Part shown: in pieces, positions 1-8,489 of the stretch
How the letters are laid out: each line of letters opens with the position of its first letter
Numbering within the stretch: the first letter of the stretch is position 1
Source of the DNA: an uncultured Caulobacteraceae bacterium
GTDB taxonomy: Bacteria > Pseudomonadota > Alphaproteobacteria > Caulobacterales > Caulobacteraceae
DNA length: 9,626 nucleotides
Reading direction: 5' to 3'
Assembly (NCBI GenBank): GCA_937910255.1
Contig: CALEOQ010000558.1
Span: 1-9,626 of the forward strand
The notes under the pieces: model-generated
What the model was told of the DNA's origin: nothing
Databases searched by the model: none
Seen by the model: only the letters and a program-made list of their open reading frames with translations
Program-made: the position numbers and the translations under genes

Positions 1-77
1 GGCGTAGACGATTGCATAGAGGTGAAGCAAGATGCTGTCGAGTTGTATCGAAAGTTTGGGTTCTTTTTTTTTTTTTT
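1..77. other. Non-genomic tail with poly-T (sequencing artefact)
   Basis: Positions 1..63 are a G/T-rich stretch unlike the GC-rich coding DNA that follows, and 64..77 is a run of 14 T directly abutting the P7 adapter. Read on the minus strand this is adapter, then poly-A, then noise, which is what an Illumina read shows when it runs through a short insert and off the end of the adapter. I treat it as not part of the genome. Confidence 0.93.
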
Positions 78-141
78 CAAGCAGAAGACGGCATACGAGA
101 TTACGACGTGACTGGAGTTCAGACGTGTGCTCTTCCGATCT
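78..141 (-). other. Illumina P7 / index / Read 2 adapter
   Basis: Positions 78..101 match the P7 flow-cell primer exactly, 102..107 (TACGAC) sit where the six-base index lies, and 108..141 match the Read 2 adapter ending GCTCTTCCGATCT. This is synthetic library DNA left in the contig. Any reading frame crossing it is artificial. Genuine genomic sequence starts at about 142. Confidence 0.98.
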
Positions 142-210
142 GCCGCCATCGTCGAAAGCCTGCGCATCTTTCCCGTCTCCCCCGAAGCCGCCATCATCCT
201 GGAAAGCTAG
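142..210 (+). CDS. C-terminal end of an unidentified protein (5' truncated)
   Basis: The first genomic bases after the adapter read without interruption for 22 codons to a TAG at 208..210, ending in the residues SPEAAIILES. Codon composition (C or G in most third positions) fits real coding sequence of this genome. The rest of the gene is lost beyond the contig edge, and I do not recognise the protein from this tail. It lies 41 nt upstream of the acetyltransferase gene on the same strand, so the two could share a transcript. The frame call rests only on codon use and the position of the stop codon. Confidence 0.55.
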   Translation, partial: AAIVESLRIFPVSPEAAIILES

Positions 211-240
211 CCGGGATCGAAACCGGGGGTAAGCCCGTTC

Positions 241-245
241 GGAGG
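241..245 (+). promoter_or_regulatory. Shine-Dalgarno that decides the acetyltransferase start
   Basis: A perfect GGAGG lies 3 nt before an ATG at 249 and 6 nt before a second in-frame ATG at 252. The 6-nt spacing is the better one, so 252 is taken as the start. Confidence 0.7.
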
Positions 246-251
246 AGCATG

Positions 252-524
252 ATGAGCGAACTGAGAAACAATGCCGAGGCGGCCCGCTACGAGATGGACG
301 AGCAGGGCCAGACCTCCTGGGCTGATTACCGCCTGAAGGGCGAGCGGCTCTATATCGATCACGTGGAAAGTCCGCCGGCCCTTCGGGGGACGGGCGCGGC
401 CGGCCGGCTGATGAAGGCCCTGGCCCAGGACGCCCGTAACCGCGGCCTGAAGATCACGCCGATCTGCGGCTATGCCGCAGCCTGGCTTCGCCGCAGCCCC
501 GAGTTCAAGGATCTGGTGTCATGA
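252..524 (+). CDS. Small GNAT-type N-acetyltransferase (YidJ/NATD1-like)
   Basis: This 90-aa protein resembles the short Gcn5-related acetyltransferases of the Acetyltransf_CG type (PF14542), which keep only the acetyl-CoA binding core. A beta-strand with the residues LYIDHVESPPAL (33..44) leads into R45-G-T-G-A-A-G-R, the pyrophosphate-binding loop. An amphipathic helix follows (52..63), then the family signature P70-x-C72-x-Y74 and a terminal WLRRSPEF segment. Known members are about 90 to 110 aa, so it is full length. The substrate is unknown for most of this family. Upstream ATGs in the same frame begin inside adapter and are artificial. The stop overlaps the ATG of the next small gene (ATGA), which suggests translational coupling. 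Confidence 0.88.
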   Translation: MSELRNNAEAARYEMDEQGQTSWADYRLKGERLYIDHVESPPALRGTGAAGRLMKALAQDARNRGLKITPICGYAAAWLRRSPEFKDLVS

Positions 525-685
525 ACGAAAAATCGCAGCCGGCTCAGCCGCCGCACGAACCCGGCTCGGACGCCGATCAGCGTCGCCGTGAGACCGAAAA
601 CAACCCGGCGCTCAGCCCCGTGGGCCCGCAGGGCGGGGCCGCGATTGCGCCTCTCCGGCGGGACACCGAGGCGCCGGAAGACTGA
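521..685 (+). CDS. Small hydrophilic protein, translationally coupled to the acetyltransferase
   Basis: A 54-codon frame starts at the ATG that overlaps the preceding TGA by 4 nt (ATGA, 521..524) and ends in TGA at 683..685. The product begins MNEKSQPAQPPHEPGSD and ends DTEAPED. It is rich in Pro, Glu, Asp, Arg and Gln, with no hydrophobic segment, signal peptide or cysteine, so it is probably disordered and cytoplasmic. A GC-rich hairpin stands 9 nt after the stop, as expected at the end of a transcription unit. The 4-nt overlap, the length and the codon use support a real gene. I do not recognise a family. It might be a partner or substrate of the acetyltransferase, but it contains no lysine other than Lys4. 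Confidence 0.6.
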   Translation: MNEKSQPAQPPHEPGSDADQRRRETENNPALSPVGPQGGAAIAPLRRDTEAPED

Positions 686-693
686 TACGGAAA

Positions 694-717
694 CGGCCCT
701 CCCGTGGGGGAGGGCCG
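694..717. terminator. GC-rich hairpin between convergent genes, probable terminator
   Basis: CGGCCCTCCC (694..703) and GGGAGGGCCG (708..717) form a perfect 10-bp stem with a GTGG loop. It sits between the plus-strand unit ending at 685 and the minus-strand gene ending at 751. The minus-strand transcript has only TTT after the stem, and the plus-strand side has no U tract. A bidirectional terminator is likely but may be weak or Rho-assisted. Confidence 0.65.
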
Positions 718-750
718 CATCATCACGACATGTAGGGCGGCGGGCCTTTG

Positions 751-1047
751 TCAGGCGCGCGCCATGATGGCTTCGAGCGCCTGGGCCTTGACCTCGGCGT
801 CCTCGGTCAGGCGACGGGCGATTTCCCGCACGCCCGGGGGATAGAGCTCCCCGCCGCCGGCGATTTCGGCGCTCAACCGCTCGACATCCCCCAGCGCCGC
901 CTCGAGAGCGCGCACATGCTCACCCACCAGACTCCGGGCCTCTGACTGCAGTCGGCGCACGCGCTCGACCACAGCGGTATCTGAATTCGTCCGTTCGACA
1001 GTCGCCACCTTGCCACCGGCGGCTACGACGCTGAGAGACGGCGACAT
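751..1047 (-). CDS. Hypothetical 98-aa helical protein
   Basis: The product starts MSPSLSVVAAGGKVATVERT. From residue about 27 to 64 (VVERVRRLQSEA... through ERLSAEIAG) and again from 72 to 97 it has regularly spaced Leu/Val/Ala with charged residues between, typical of amphipathic or coiled-coil helices. A short Gly/Pro turn (GGGELYPPG, 64..72) divides the two parts. It has no signal peptide, cysteines or membrane segment, so it is likely a soluble cytoplasmic protein. The ATG has a good GAGG Shine-Dalgarno 6 nt upstream (1054..1057), which supports this start. It converges on the acetyltransferase unit across the hairpin at 694..717. Function is not recognisable. A weak EcfG-like promoter candidate at 1130..1154 would make it stress-induced. 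Confidence 0.72.
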   Translation of the reverse strand: MSPSLSVVAAGGKVATVERTNSDTAVVERVRRLQSEARSLVGEHVRALEAALGDVERLSAEIAGGGELYPPGVREIARRLTEDAEVKAQALEAIMARA

Positions 1048-1129
1048 GGATCACCTCATCTATTGTTGGCGGGGCGGCGGCAAGTCCGAGAACACGTCTC
1101 GCCAAGACCAACCCCTGATCTGCAACATC

Positions 1130-1154
1130 TACGAATGGCGAAGCCGGAAGTTCC
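1130..1154 (-). promoter_or_regulatory. Weak EcfG/SigT-like promoter candidate
   Basis: On the minus strand GGAAC (1150..1154) is followed after exactly 16 nt by CGTA (1130..1133), one base away from the EcfG consensus GGAAC-N16/17-CGTT. Its transcript would have an untranslated leader of about 75 nt before the ATG at 1047. The rest of the gene-free stretch 1048..1323 shows no other clear promoter, reading frame or RNA gene. Confidence 0.3.
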
Positions 1155-1276
1155 GTCACCACCTTCGTCAGATCGTCATGTGGGGCTTTTCGGCCACGGT
1201 CGTGAGGGGGTCAGCTGGCGACTTATGCTAGGGCGAGATGGAGAATTTCTGGGCGGGTCGGGATAGGTCGCCGACC

Positions 1277-1305
1277 GCCCCGGCGGCCCATGTGGGCGCC
1301 GGGGC
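1277..1305 (-). terminator. GC-rich hairpin downstream of the autotransporter gene
   Basis: GCCCCGGCGGCCC (1277..1289) pairs with GGGCGCCGGGGC (1294..1305), leaving one bulged G and a 4-nt loop. It stands 18 nt past the autotransporter stop, a sensible place for transcription to end. No U tract follows on the minus strand, so it may protect the mRNA 3' end or act with Rho. Confidence 0.5.
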
Positions 1306-1323
1306 GGGCAGCGTCTTGACCTC

Positions 1324-4300
1324 TCACCAGGTGACCGAAACCGTTGCGGCCAAGGCGTGGCTTTGGGCCTTGTCGTTGTGGTTCAGGCGATAGTCGAGGC
1401 TGATGCGGGTGCGATCCTGCACCTGGGCCTCAAGGCCCGCGCTCAGGCGAAGACCGGTGCGGCTTGCCGCGGCGGCGCGGGTCTCAAAGCTGGCTCCGTC
1501 CAGACGGGCATTGAGACGCGCGGACTCCTCGCCCAGGACCTGGGTGAGGAAGGCTGCGGCATGGGGCGTCACCCGCCAGCCGCCGAGGGCGGTGGTCTGG
1601 GTCAGCCGCACGCCCAGCCGCGCCTCCACCGCCTCGCGCGTGGCTTCGTCGAAGGCCAGGGCGGCCTGACCGCCGCTCTCGCTGACGGCGTCGCGTTCGG
1701 CGCGTTCGGCCGAGAGGCCAGCGGCCAGGGTTACGGCCGCCCCGCCGATGACCATGTCGCGACCGGCTTCGACATCGGCGAACAGGCTTTCGCCGGCCGC
1801 CTTGGCGTTCAGGTTTTCAATCCCGTCCGCCAGGGCGACCTTGCGCTGGGTCTTGTGCTGGTCCTGGCCGAAGCCCGCGACGGCGTGCGCATAGATGGGA
1901 CCCTGGCGCCAGCCCCCATAGGCCAGACCGCGATAGGTGAAGACCTTGGCCTCGCCCATCAGCCCACCGTCGGTGGTGGCCTCGCCATAGGCCGCGGCGA
2001 TCCCCAGGGTGAACCCGAGTCCCACCTGATGGTCGGCGCCGATGAGCAAGGTCAGGCCATCGGCGTCGTAGCCTTCGGCATTGGCGTCGCCATCCACGTC
2101 CCAGCGGGCGCCGGACGCCTGACCCCACACGCGCTGTGCGTCGCCGGGCGCCTGCAGCAGACGATCCTGGGTCTGGGACGTCAGGCTGCGGCTGGTGGAG
2201 ATGAGAGCGTCGAGACCCACCGCATGGGTTTCCCCCGCCATGGCGCCCAGGGTCTGGCCGATCTCCGCCAGCTTCAGGCCCGCCAGGCGGGAGACGACCG
2301 GCGCCGAGCCGGCGACGGGCCGGGCGGCGGCGTCGGGACGGTTGGTGTCCAGCGCCGCGCCCACCGCCTGCCCGTTCAGCTTGCCGGCGATGAGGGCGAA
2401 GCGCTCCGGCGTCACCGCCAGGACGATGTTGTTCGTCCCATAGACCACATCGAAGCGCGCATTCTCGGGCAGACCCGCATCGGGCTGGACCAGTTGGGCG
2501 AAGGCGCCGGCGACGCCGCCCTCGGCCGTGACCACCTCGAAACGATCGCCGATGGCCGGGGTATAGGTGTTGGTGGCCGCGCCAGTGACGCCGCGGGTGA
2601 TCGGTTTCAAGGTTCCGCCGGCGGTGAAGACGGCGCCGGCGCCGGTCAGGACAAGGGTGTCATGGTGGCCGGCGCCGAGGCCGGGGGTCGGGCCGTCGAT
2701 ATCCAACAACAGAGCGGCGCCAGCCATCTGGGTGACGTCGCCGCTCACCACCAGCCGACCCGGCGAGTTGCCGGGGGAGAGGACGCCGTTGGAGACCAGA
2801 TCGCCCACAATGTGGCCGCCGCCGCTCACGGTGGCGCCAGCGCCGACCTGAACATGGCCGGTGAACTGGTTGTTGAAGCTCAACTGACCGCCCAGCACGC
2901 AGGCCCCGCTGTCGTTGCCGCCGGCGGTCAGGAGGTTCAGGTGCCCCTCTCCGACCTTCGTGAAGCAAGACTCTCCGCTCACCGCGCCGGTCAGCACCAC
3001 ATCATGGCCGCGGGTGTCGAACACACCGCCTTGGGCGACAAGGTTCTGGTCAAGGGTCATGTCCCCAGCCACGCCAAAGGCGCCGCCGCCCATGGTGACA
3101 GTCCCGCCCGTCGGACCCGCCGAGCCGGATGCCCCGACAATCACCGACCCTTCGCCGATGCTCAGCTCCAGCAGGTCATTGGCGCCTGAGAGCAGGAGCT
3201 CGCCGCCGCCCATCTTGTGGACCACCCCGCTCAGGCCGCCTGTCGTCACTACGTTGAACTGCCCGGTGTCGAAGGTCGCGCCGGAACCCTCGCCCACGAA
3301 GGTCTGGGTGAGGGTCATGTCGCCCGCGACGCCGAAGCTGCCGCTGGAGCCGATACGCACGACGCCGCTGGCGGCGCCGGCCGAGCCGGATGCCCCGACA
3401 ATCACCGACCCTTCGCCGATGCTCAGCTCCAGCAGGTCATTGGCGCCTGAGAGCAGGAGCTCGCCGCCGCCCGTCTTGTGGATCACCCCGCTCAGGCCGC
3501 CTGTCGTCACTACGTTGAACTGCCCGGTGTCGAAGGTCGCGCCGGAACCCTCGCCCACGAGGGTCTGGGTGAGGGTCATGTCGCCCGCGACGCCGAAGCT
3601 GCCGCTGGAGCCGATACGCACGACGCCGCTGGCGGCGCCGACCGAGCCGGATGCGCCGACAACCACCGAGCCTTCGCCGATGCTCAGCTCCAGCAGGTCA
3701 TTGGCGCCTGAGAGCAGGAGCTCGCCGCCGCCCGTCTTGTGGATCAGCCCGCTCAGGCCGCCCGCCGCCACCACGTTGAACTGCCCGGTGTCGAAGGTGG
3801 CCCCGGAACCCTCGCCCACGAAGGTCTGGCTCAGGGTCATGTCGGCTGTGACGCCGAAGCTGCCGCCGGACCCGATATGGACGACCCCATTGGCGGCGCC
3901 GACCGAGCCGGGGGCGCCGACCAAGACCGACCCTTCCTGGATGTCCAGGCCGGACAGGGCGTTGGAGCCTTCGAGCACCAGCGCGCCGGATCCCCACTTG
4001 GTCAGGGCCCCGCCTCCGGACAGCGGCCCGGTCAAGCTCATCCTGTGCCCTGCGGTGTTCACGGCGCCCGTCTGGCTCTCGCCGATATGGATGGTCGACG
4101 CCAGGACCGTGGCCTGGGTGGCCAAGAGGTAGCCGCTCCGGGAAAGTTCGATCGGCGCGCCGCCCAAGACGTCAGGGCCGCCCAGGGCGACCCCGCCACC
4201 CGTAATGTTCATTCCGGCGAAGCTGTTGCTTGATCCGGCCAGGGTCAGGACGCCGTCTCCGGTCTTGGTCAGGACCCCAGGACCGGTCAAGACGCCCGAG

Positions 4301-5415
4301 AGGGTGAGGTCATGCCCCGCCGTATCCACTGTCCCGCCCGCCGACAGAAGGGTGAAGTCGTTCTCCAGGACCCCGGAGTTCGCCATGGTCAGGACGCCGC
4401 CGTCGAACACGGGGATCACGACGCCCGACTGCAGCTGCTCGATCGTGTACGGCGCGGTGGTGTCGATGGTCGGCGGGGGCGGGGGAGTCGGGTCAGCGGG
4501 AGCGGGAGCGCCGCCGCCGCCGCCGCCAGCCTCCACGGCCGCGCCGATGTCGGTGCCGAAGATGTAGCGATAGGTGAGGAGGATCTTCGAGCCGGCGACC
4601 AGGGCGCCGATATTGAAGCCCAGGCCGATGGTGTTGTCACCGTCGCCGACATTCGTGCCGGCCAGATAGGACGCCGTGTCCTCGGTCCAATAGGTGACCG
4701 CGGCGTTATGCGTCACATCGCTGTTCGAATAGAGGCCGATGACATATTTCGAAGCCAGGGCCTCAGCGTAGACGAGGTCTTCCTCAGGCACGCCGTCTGC
4801 GCCCCGCACATTGTTGGTCGAGCTCGAGTCCCCTGACGCGGCGATGGCGTCCGGATCGATATAGCGCGAAAAGGTCAGGTCGGTGAGGTCGGTCAAGGCC
4901 TCGATGGTCGTGCCGATATTGAGCTGCTGACCATCGGCGTCGAACGCATAATCGTGGGTGATGTTCAGCACGCCAGCCAGGACGCCGGTCCAGACGGCGC
5001 GCTGGTCATAGGTCTGGCCGTCGTATTCGACGCCGTTATAGCTGGTCAGAACGCCGGTGATCCCGGTTCCGCCATCATTGTTGTTGCTGGCGCTGAAAGC
5101 CGAGCCCGCCGAGCCGCTGACGGTGAAACCTTCGAAGGCCGATCCGGGGGTCAGGTAATCATAGGCGGGGTTGAACACGCCCGAGCCTGTGCCGTCATAG
5201 AGCACGCCAGGCGAGGCGTTGCCGCCCACCCCCAGCGTCCCCTTGTCGCTGAGGCCGATCTTCAGATAGTCGCCGGCGAGAATTTCGCTTGGCGATCCAT
5301 CGGCGTGGGCCGGTGAGGCGGCCAGGGCCGCGAGGCCCGCAACCAGGGCGAGAACCGAGATTTCCGCGCCCGAACGACGGGACGCGGAGCGGCTGCAATT
5401 GAAAACGACTGACAT
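1324..5415 (-). CDS. Type Va autotransporter with repeat-containing beta-helix passenger
   Basis: This 1363-aa surface protein should cross the inner membrane via Sec and export its own passenger. Residues 1..38 are a signal peptide (basic start, hydrophobic 19..33, SPAHA cleavage site). Residues 39..295 form a separate, aromatic-containing beta-rich domain I cannot assign, followed by a Gly/Pro linker (297..316). Residues about 335..1000 are a Gly/Ser/Thr/Val beta-helix with autotransporter-associated strand repeats (GVLTKTGDGVLTLAG at 379..393) and three 87-aa repeats (494..754). SNGVLSPGNSPG (875..886) resembles the conserved end of such passengers. About 1095..1363 match the autotransporter beta-barrel (PF03797), ending in Trp as barrels do. 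ATG 5415 is preferred over an in-frame TTG at 5427 because a G6 run precedes it by 4 nt. The family suggests adhesion or biofilm; the ligand is unknown. I saw no protease or lipase motif. Confidence 0.93.
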   Translation of the reverse strand: MSVVFNCSRSASRRSGAEISVLALVAGLAALAASPAHADGSPSEILAGDYLKIGLSDKGTLGVGGNASPGVLYDGTGSGVFNPAYDYLTPGSAFEGFTVSGSAGSAFSASNNNDGGTGITGVLTSYNGVEYDGQTYDQRAVWTGVLAGVLNITHDYAFDADGQQLNIGTTIEALTDLTDLTFSRYIDPDAIAASGDSSSTNNVRGADGVPEEDLVYAEALASKYVIGLYSNSDVTHNAAVTYWTEDTASYLAGTNVGDGDNTIGLGFNIGALVAGSKILLTYRYIFGTDIGAAVEAGGGGGGAPAPADPTPPPPPTIDTTAPYTIEQLQSGVVIPVFDGGVLTMANSGVLENDFTLLSAGGTVDTAGHDLTLSGVLTGPGVLTKTGDGVLTLAGSSNSFAGMNITGGGVALGGPDVLGGAPIELSRSGYLLATQATVLASTIHIGESQTGAVNTAGHRMSLTGPLSGGGALTKWGSGALVLEGSNALSGLDIQEGSVLVGAPGSVGAANGVVHIGSGGSFGVTADMTLSQTFVGEGSGATFDTGQFNVVAAGGLSGLIHKTGGGELLLSGANDLLELSIGEGSVVVGASGSVGAASGVVRIGSSGSFGVAGDMTLTQTLVGEGSGATFDTGQFNVVTTGGLSGVIHKTGGGELLLSGANDLLELSIGEGSVIVGASGSAGAASGVVRIGSSGSFGVAGDMTLTQTFVGEGSGATFDTGQFNVVTTGGLSGVVHKMGGGELLLSGANDLLELSIGEGSVIVGASGSAGPTGGTVTMGGGAFGVAGDMTLDQNLVAQGGVFDTRGHDVVLTGAVSGESCFTKVGEGHLNLLTAGGNDSGACVLGGQLSFNNQFTGHVQVGAGATVSGGGHIVGDLVSNGVLSPGNSPGRLVVSGDVTQMAGAALLLDIDGPTPGLGAGHHDTLVLTGAGAVFTAGGTLKPITRGVTGAATNTYTPAIGDRFEVVTAEGGVAGAFAQLVQPDAGLPENARFDVVYGTNNIVLAVTPERFALIAGKLNGQAVGAALDTNRPDAAARPVAGSAPVVSRLAGLKLAEIGQTLGAMAGETHAVGLDALISTSRSLTSQTQDRLLQAPGDAQRVWGQASGARWDVDGDANAEGYDADGLTLLIGADHQVGLGFTLGIAAAYGEATTDGGLMGEAKVFTYRGLAYGGWRQGPIYAHAVAGFGQDQHKTQRKVALADGIENLNAKAAGESLFADVEAGRDMVIGGAAVTLAAGLSAERAERDAVSESGGQAALAFDEATREAVEARLGVRLTQTTALGGWRVTPHAAAFLTQVLGEESARLNARLDGASFETRAAAASRTGLRLSAGLEAQVQDRTRISLDYRLNHNDKAQSHALAATVSVTW
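3122..3904 (-). repeat. Three tandem 261-bp repeats within the autotransporter gene
   Basis: Units start at 3122, 3383 and 3644, each beginning GAGCCGGATG, exactly 261 bp (87 codons) apart. By my count the first two differ at 4 of 261 positions and the third differs from them at roughly 23. A degenerate copy begins at 3905. The frame is kept throughout, so each unit adds an 87-aa block to the beta-helix, at residues 494..580, 581..667 and 668..754 in protein register. A truncated fourth block follows from residue 755. Near-identity points to recent duplication or gene conversion. Short-read assembly may have misjudged the copy number. Confidence 0.95.
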
Positions 5416-5416
5416 G

Positions 5417-5437
5417 AAACCCCCCAAATGAGGGTTT
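5417..5437 (-). promoter_or_regulatory. Small hairpin covering the autotransporter ribosome binding site
   Basis: In the minus-strand mRNA AAACCC and GGGTTT can pair across a 9-nt loop, placing part of the G6 Shine-Dalgarno run in the stem just before the ATG at 5415. The remaining leader and spacer to uvrB (5438..5629) shows no clear sigma-70 boxes or classic terminator. Whether the hairpin controls translation is inference. Confidence 0.3.
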
Positions 5438-5629
5438 GCGACCTACGGCCCAGCTGTGAGTGCAACAACAGCGGCGCAGGCCCTATGTGCGCGATCTGGG
5501 CGTGCGGGCGCCGGGCTTGGGCAGTCACATTGGAGGCGCACGACGGGCCGCTCACCTATGCGCGTGCGACCCAACCGAGGCGGGCACAGGCTGGGCGCGA
5601 AAGGTAGGTCGCCGGTGGCGCGAAGCCCT

Positions 5630-7882
<2,253 letters not shown>

Positions 7883-7924
7883 GTTGCAGAAGGTAGGCGT
7901 CCGAGGGCACGGGCGCCAGCGTGG

Positions 7925-7948
7925 CTGCTGACACCGTGGCGCCAGCAG
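7925..7948. repeat. Short inverted repeat upstream of uvrB
   Basis: CTGCTG (7925..7930) and CAGCAG (7943..7948) form 6-bp arms around a 12-nt centre, about 45 nt upstream of the uvrB ATG. GGCGCCAGC also occurs twice in direct orientation (7912..7920 and 7938..7946). It could be an operator or a weak hairpin in the leader. Nothing more can be said from sequence alone. Confidence 0.3.
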
Positions 7949-7963
7949 TGGAAGGCCTTGCCC

Positions 7964-8041
7964 CTAGAAGAGGCCTCCGCCGCTATAGGCGACGGCGCAG
8001 GCCGCAGCCAGGACGCCGAGGGCGAAAAAGAGATGGCGCAT
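7964..8041 (-). CDS. Possible 25-aa hydrophobic small protein
   Basis: An ATG at 8041 opens 25 codons ending TAG at 7964..7966. The product starts MRHLFFALGVLAAACAVAYS and ends GGGLF: a basic start and one hydrophobic span (4..19), so a single-pass membrane peptide or short signal-like peptide. Cys15 lies in VLAAAC, close to a lipobox but lacking Leu at -3, so lipidation is doubtful. A GGAGA motif precedes the ATG by about 7 nt. It lies 81 nt upstream of uvrB and 90 nt downstream of the lipoprotein stop, all on the same strand. Such tiny frames arise by chance in GC-rich DNA. The Shine-Dalgarno and clean membrane pattern favour a real gene, but conservation is untested. Confidence 0.42.
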   Translation of the reverse strand: MRHLFFALGVLAAACAVAYSGGGLF

Positions 8042-8131
8042 CGCACGGTCTCCGAAGTTCCTGTTCGGGACTCCAGGCGATAGGGCGATGCGCCGCCTCC
8101 AGCATGATCCAGATGGACTAGGCGGGGGGCG

Positions 8132-8308
8132 TCAGTCGACGCCCTTGCTGACCGCGGTTCCGACGGCCGCCCCAGCGGCTGCGCCGACCGGTCCGCCGAC
8201 CACGGCTCCGGCTACGGCGCCGGTGGCTGCACGCTGCTCCACATTGTGGCCACAGGCGGCCAGTAGAAGGCCCGCCGAAACGAGGCAAACGCCAAGGACC
8301 TTACGCAT
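8132..8308 (-). CDS. Small glycine-zipper lipoprotein, predicted general-stress gene
   Basis: This 58-aa product has a basic N-terminus and hydrophobic core (MRKVLGVCLVSAGLLLAAC), with lipobox LAAC and lipidated Cys19. Signal peptidase II would leave a mature lipoprotein of 40 residues. Residues 28..52 are almost only Gly, Ala and Val in small-xxx-small spacing (TGAVAGAVVGGPVGAAAG), a glycine-zipper segment able to pack against or insert in membrane. The frame stays open far upstream, but ATG 8308 is chosen because GGAGAG stands 6 nt before it and a perfect EcfG promoter lies just beyond. It is divergent from the cell wall hydrolase. Small envelope lipoproteins of entericidin or glycine-zipper type are known in stress regulons of alphaproteobacteria. 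The exact role is unknown. Confidence 0.87.
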   Translation of the reverse strand: MRKVLGVCLVSAGLLLAACGHNVEQRAATGAVAGAVVGGPVGAAAGAAVGTAVSKGVD

Positions 8309-8337
8309 GTCGATCTCTCCGAGAGTTGTTCCCGACA

Positions 8338-8362
8338 AACGGCCCCCAACGGCCAAGGTTCC
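8338..8362 (-). promoter_or_regulatory. Perfect EcfG (SigT-type) general-stress promoter
   Basis: On the minus strand GGAAC (8358..8362) and CGTT (8338..8341) are separated by exactly 16 nt, the consensus of EcfG-family sigma factors that run the alphaproteobacterial general stress response. Transcription should start near 8331, giving a leader of about 23 nt that carries the GGAGAG ribosome site (8315..8320) before ATG 8308. Both the match and the geometry fit. Confidence 0.8.
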
Positions 8363-8465
8363 CACAGCATTGATTGAGTCTCGCTCGAGCCTCGCATGGT
8401 GCGGCGCAATAACAGCTTGCGAATCCTTCACGGACCCGTCATAAGCCACGCCACTTTGTCGTAGA

Positions 8466-8489
8466 CCCGTCCTTATCAGTGCGGACGGG
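8466..8489 (+). other. Hairpin in the hydrolase leader, with possible overlapping promoter
   Basis: CCCGTCC (8466..8472) and GGACGGG (8483..8489) form a 7-bp stem with a 10-nt loop, followed by CTTCGTTT, so it could act as a weak terminator or attenuator on the plus strand. TTGTCG (8456..8461) and TTATCA (8473..8478), 11 nt apart, loosely resemble Caulobacter housekeeping promoter spacing. The two readings compete. The rest of 8309..8582 shows no gene. Confidence 0.3.

Noticed and set aside
12..251. N-terminal extension of the acetyltransferase, and an overlapping 66-aa frame, containing FFFF and SSRRRHTR-like residues
   Set aside because: These residues are translated adapter and poly-T, a known contamination signature. 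The real start at 252 has its own ribosome site.
920..1162. 80-aa minus-strand frame across the start of the 98-aa gene
   Set aside because: It overlaps the better-supported gene in another frame, has no good ribosome site, and turns Arg/Gly-rich, as shadow frames do.
3122..3904. CRISPR-like or other spaced repeat array
   Set aside because: The repeats are contiguous, 261 bp long, in frame and coding, so they are protein domain duplications.
1357..4132. Long plus-strand frames (610 and 405 aa) opposite the autotransporter
   Set aside because: They are antisense shadows from GC-rich third positions and the tandem repeats. They lack domains and their composition matches complemented autotransporter codons.
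7883..8073. LexA/SOS box upstream of uvrB
   Set aside because: The only close pair, GTTC and GTTC near 8057..8065, is separated by 2 nt rather than 7, and none is seen nearer to uvrB.
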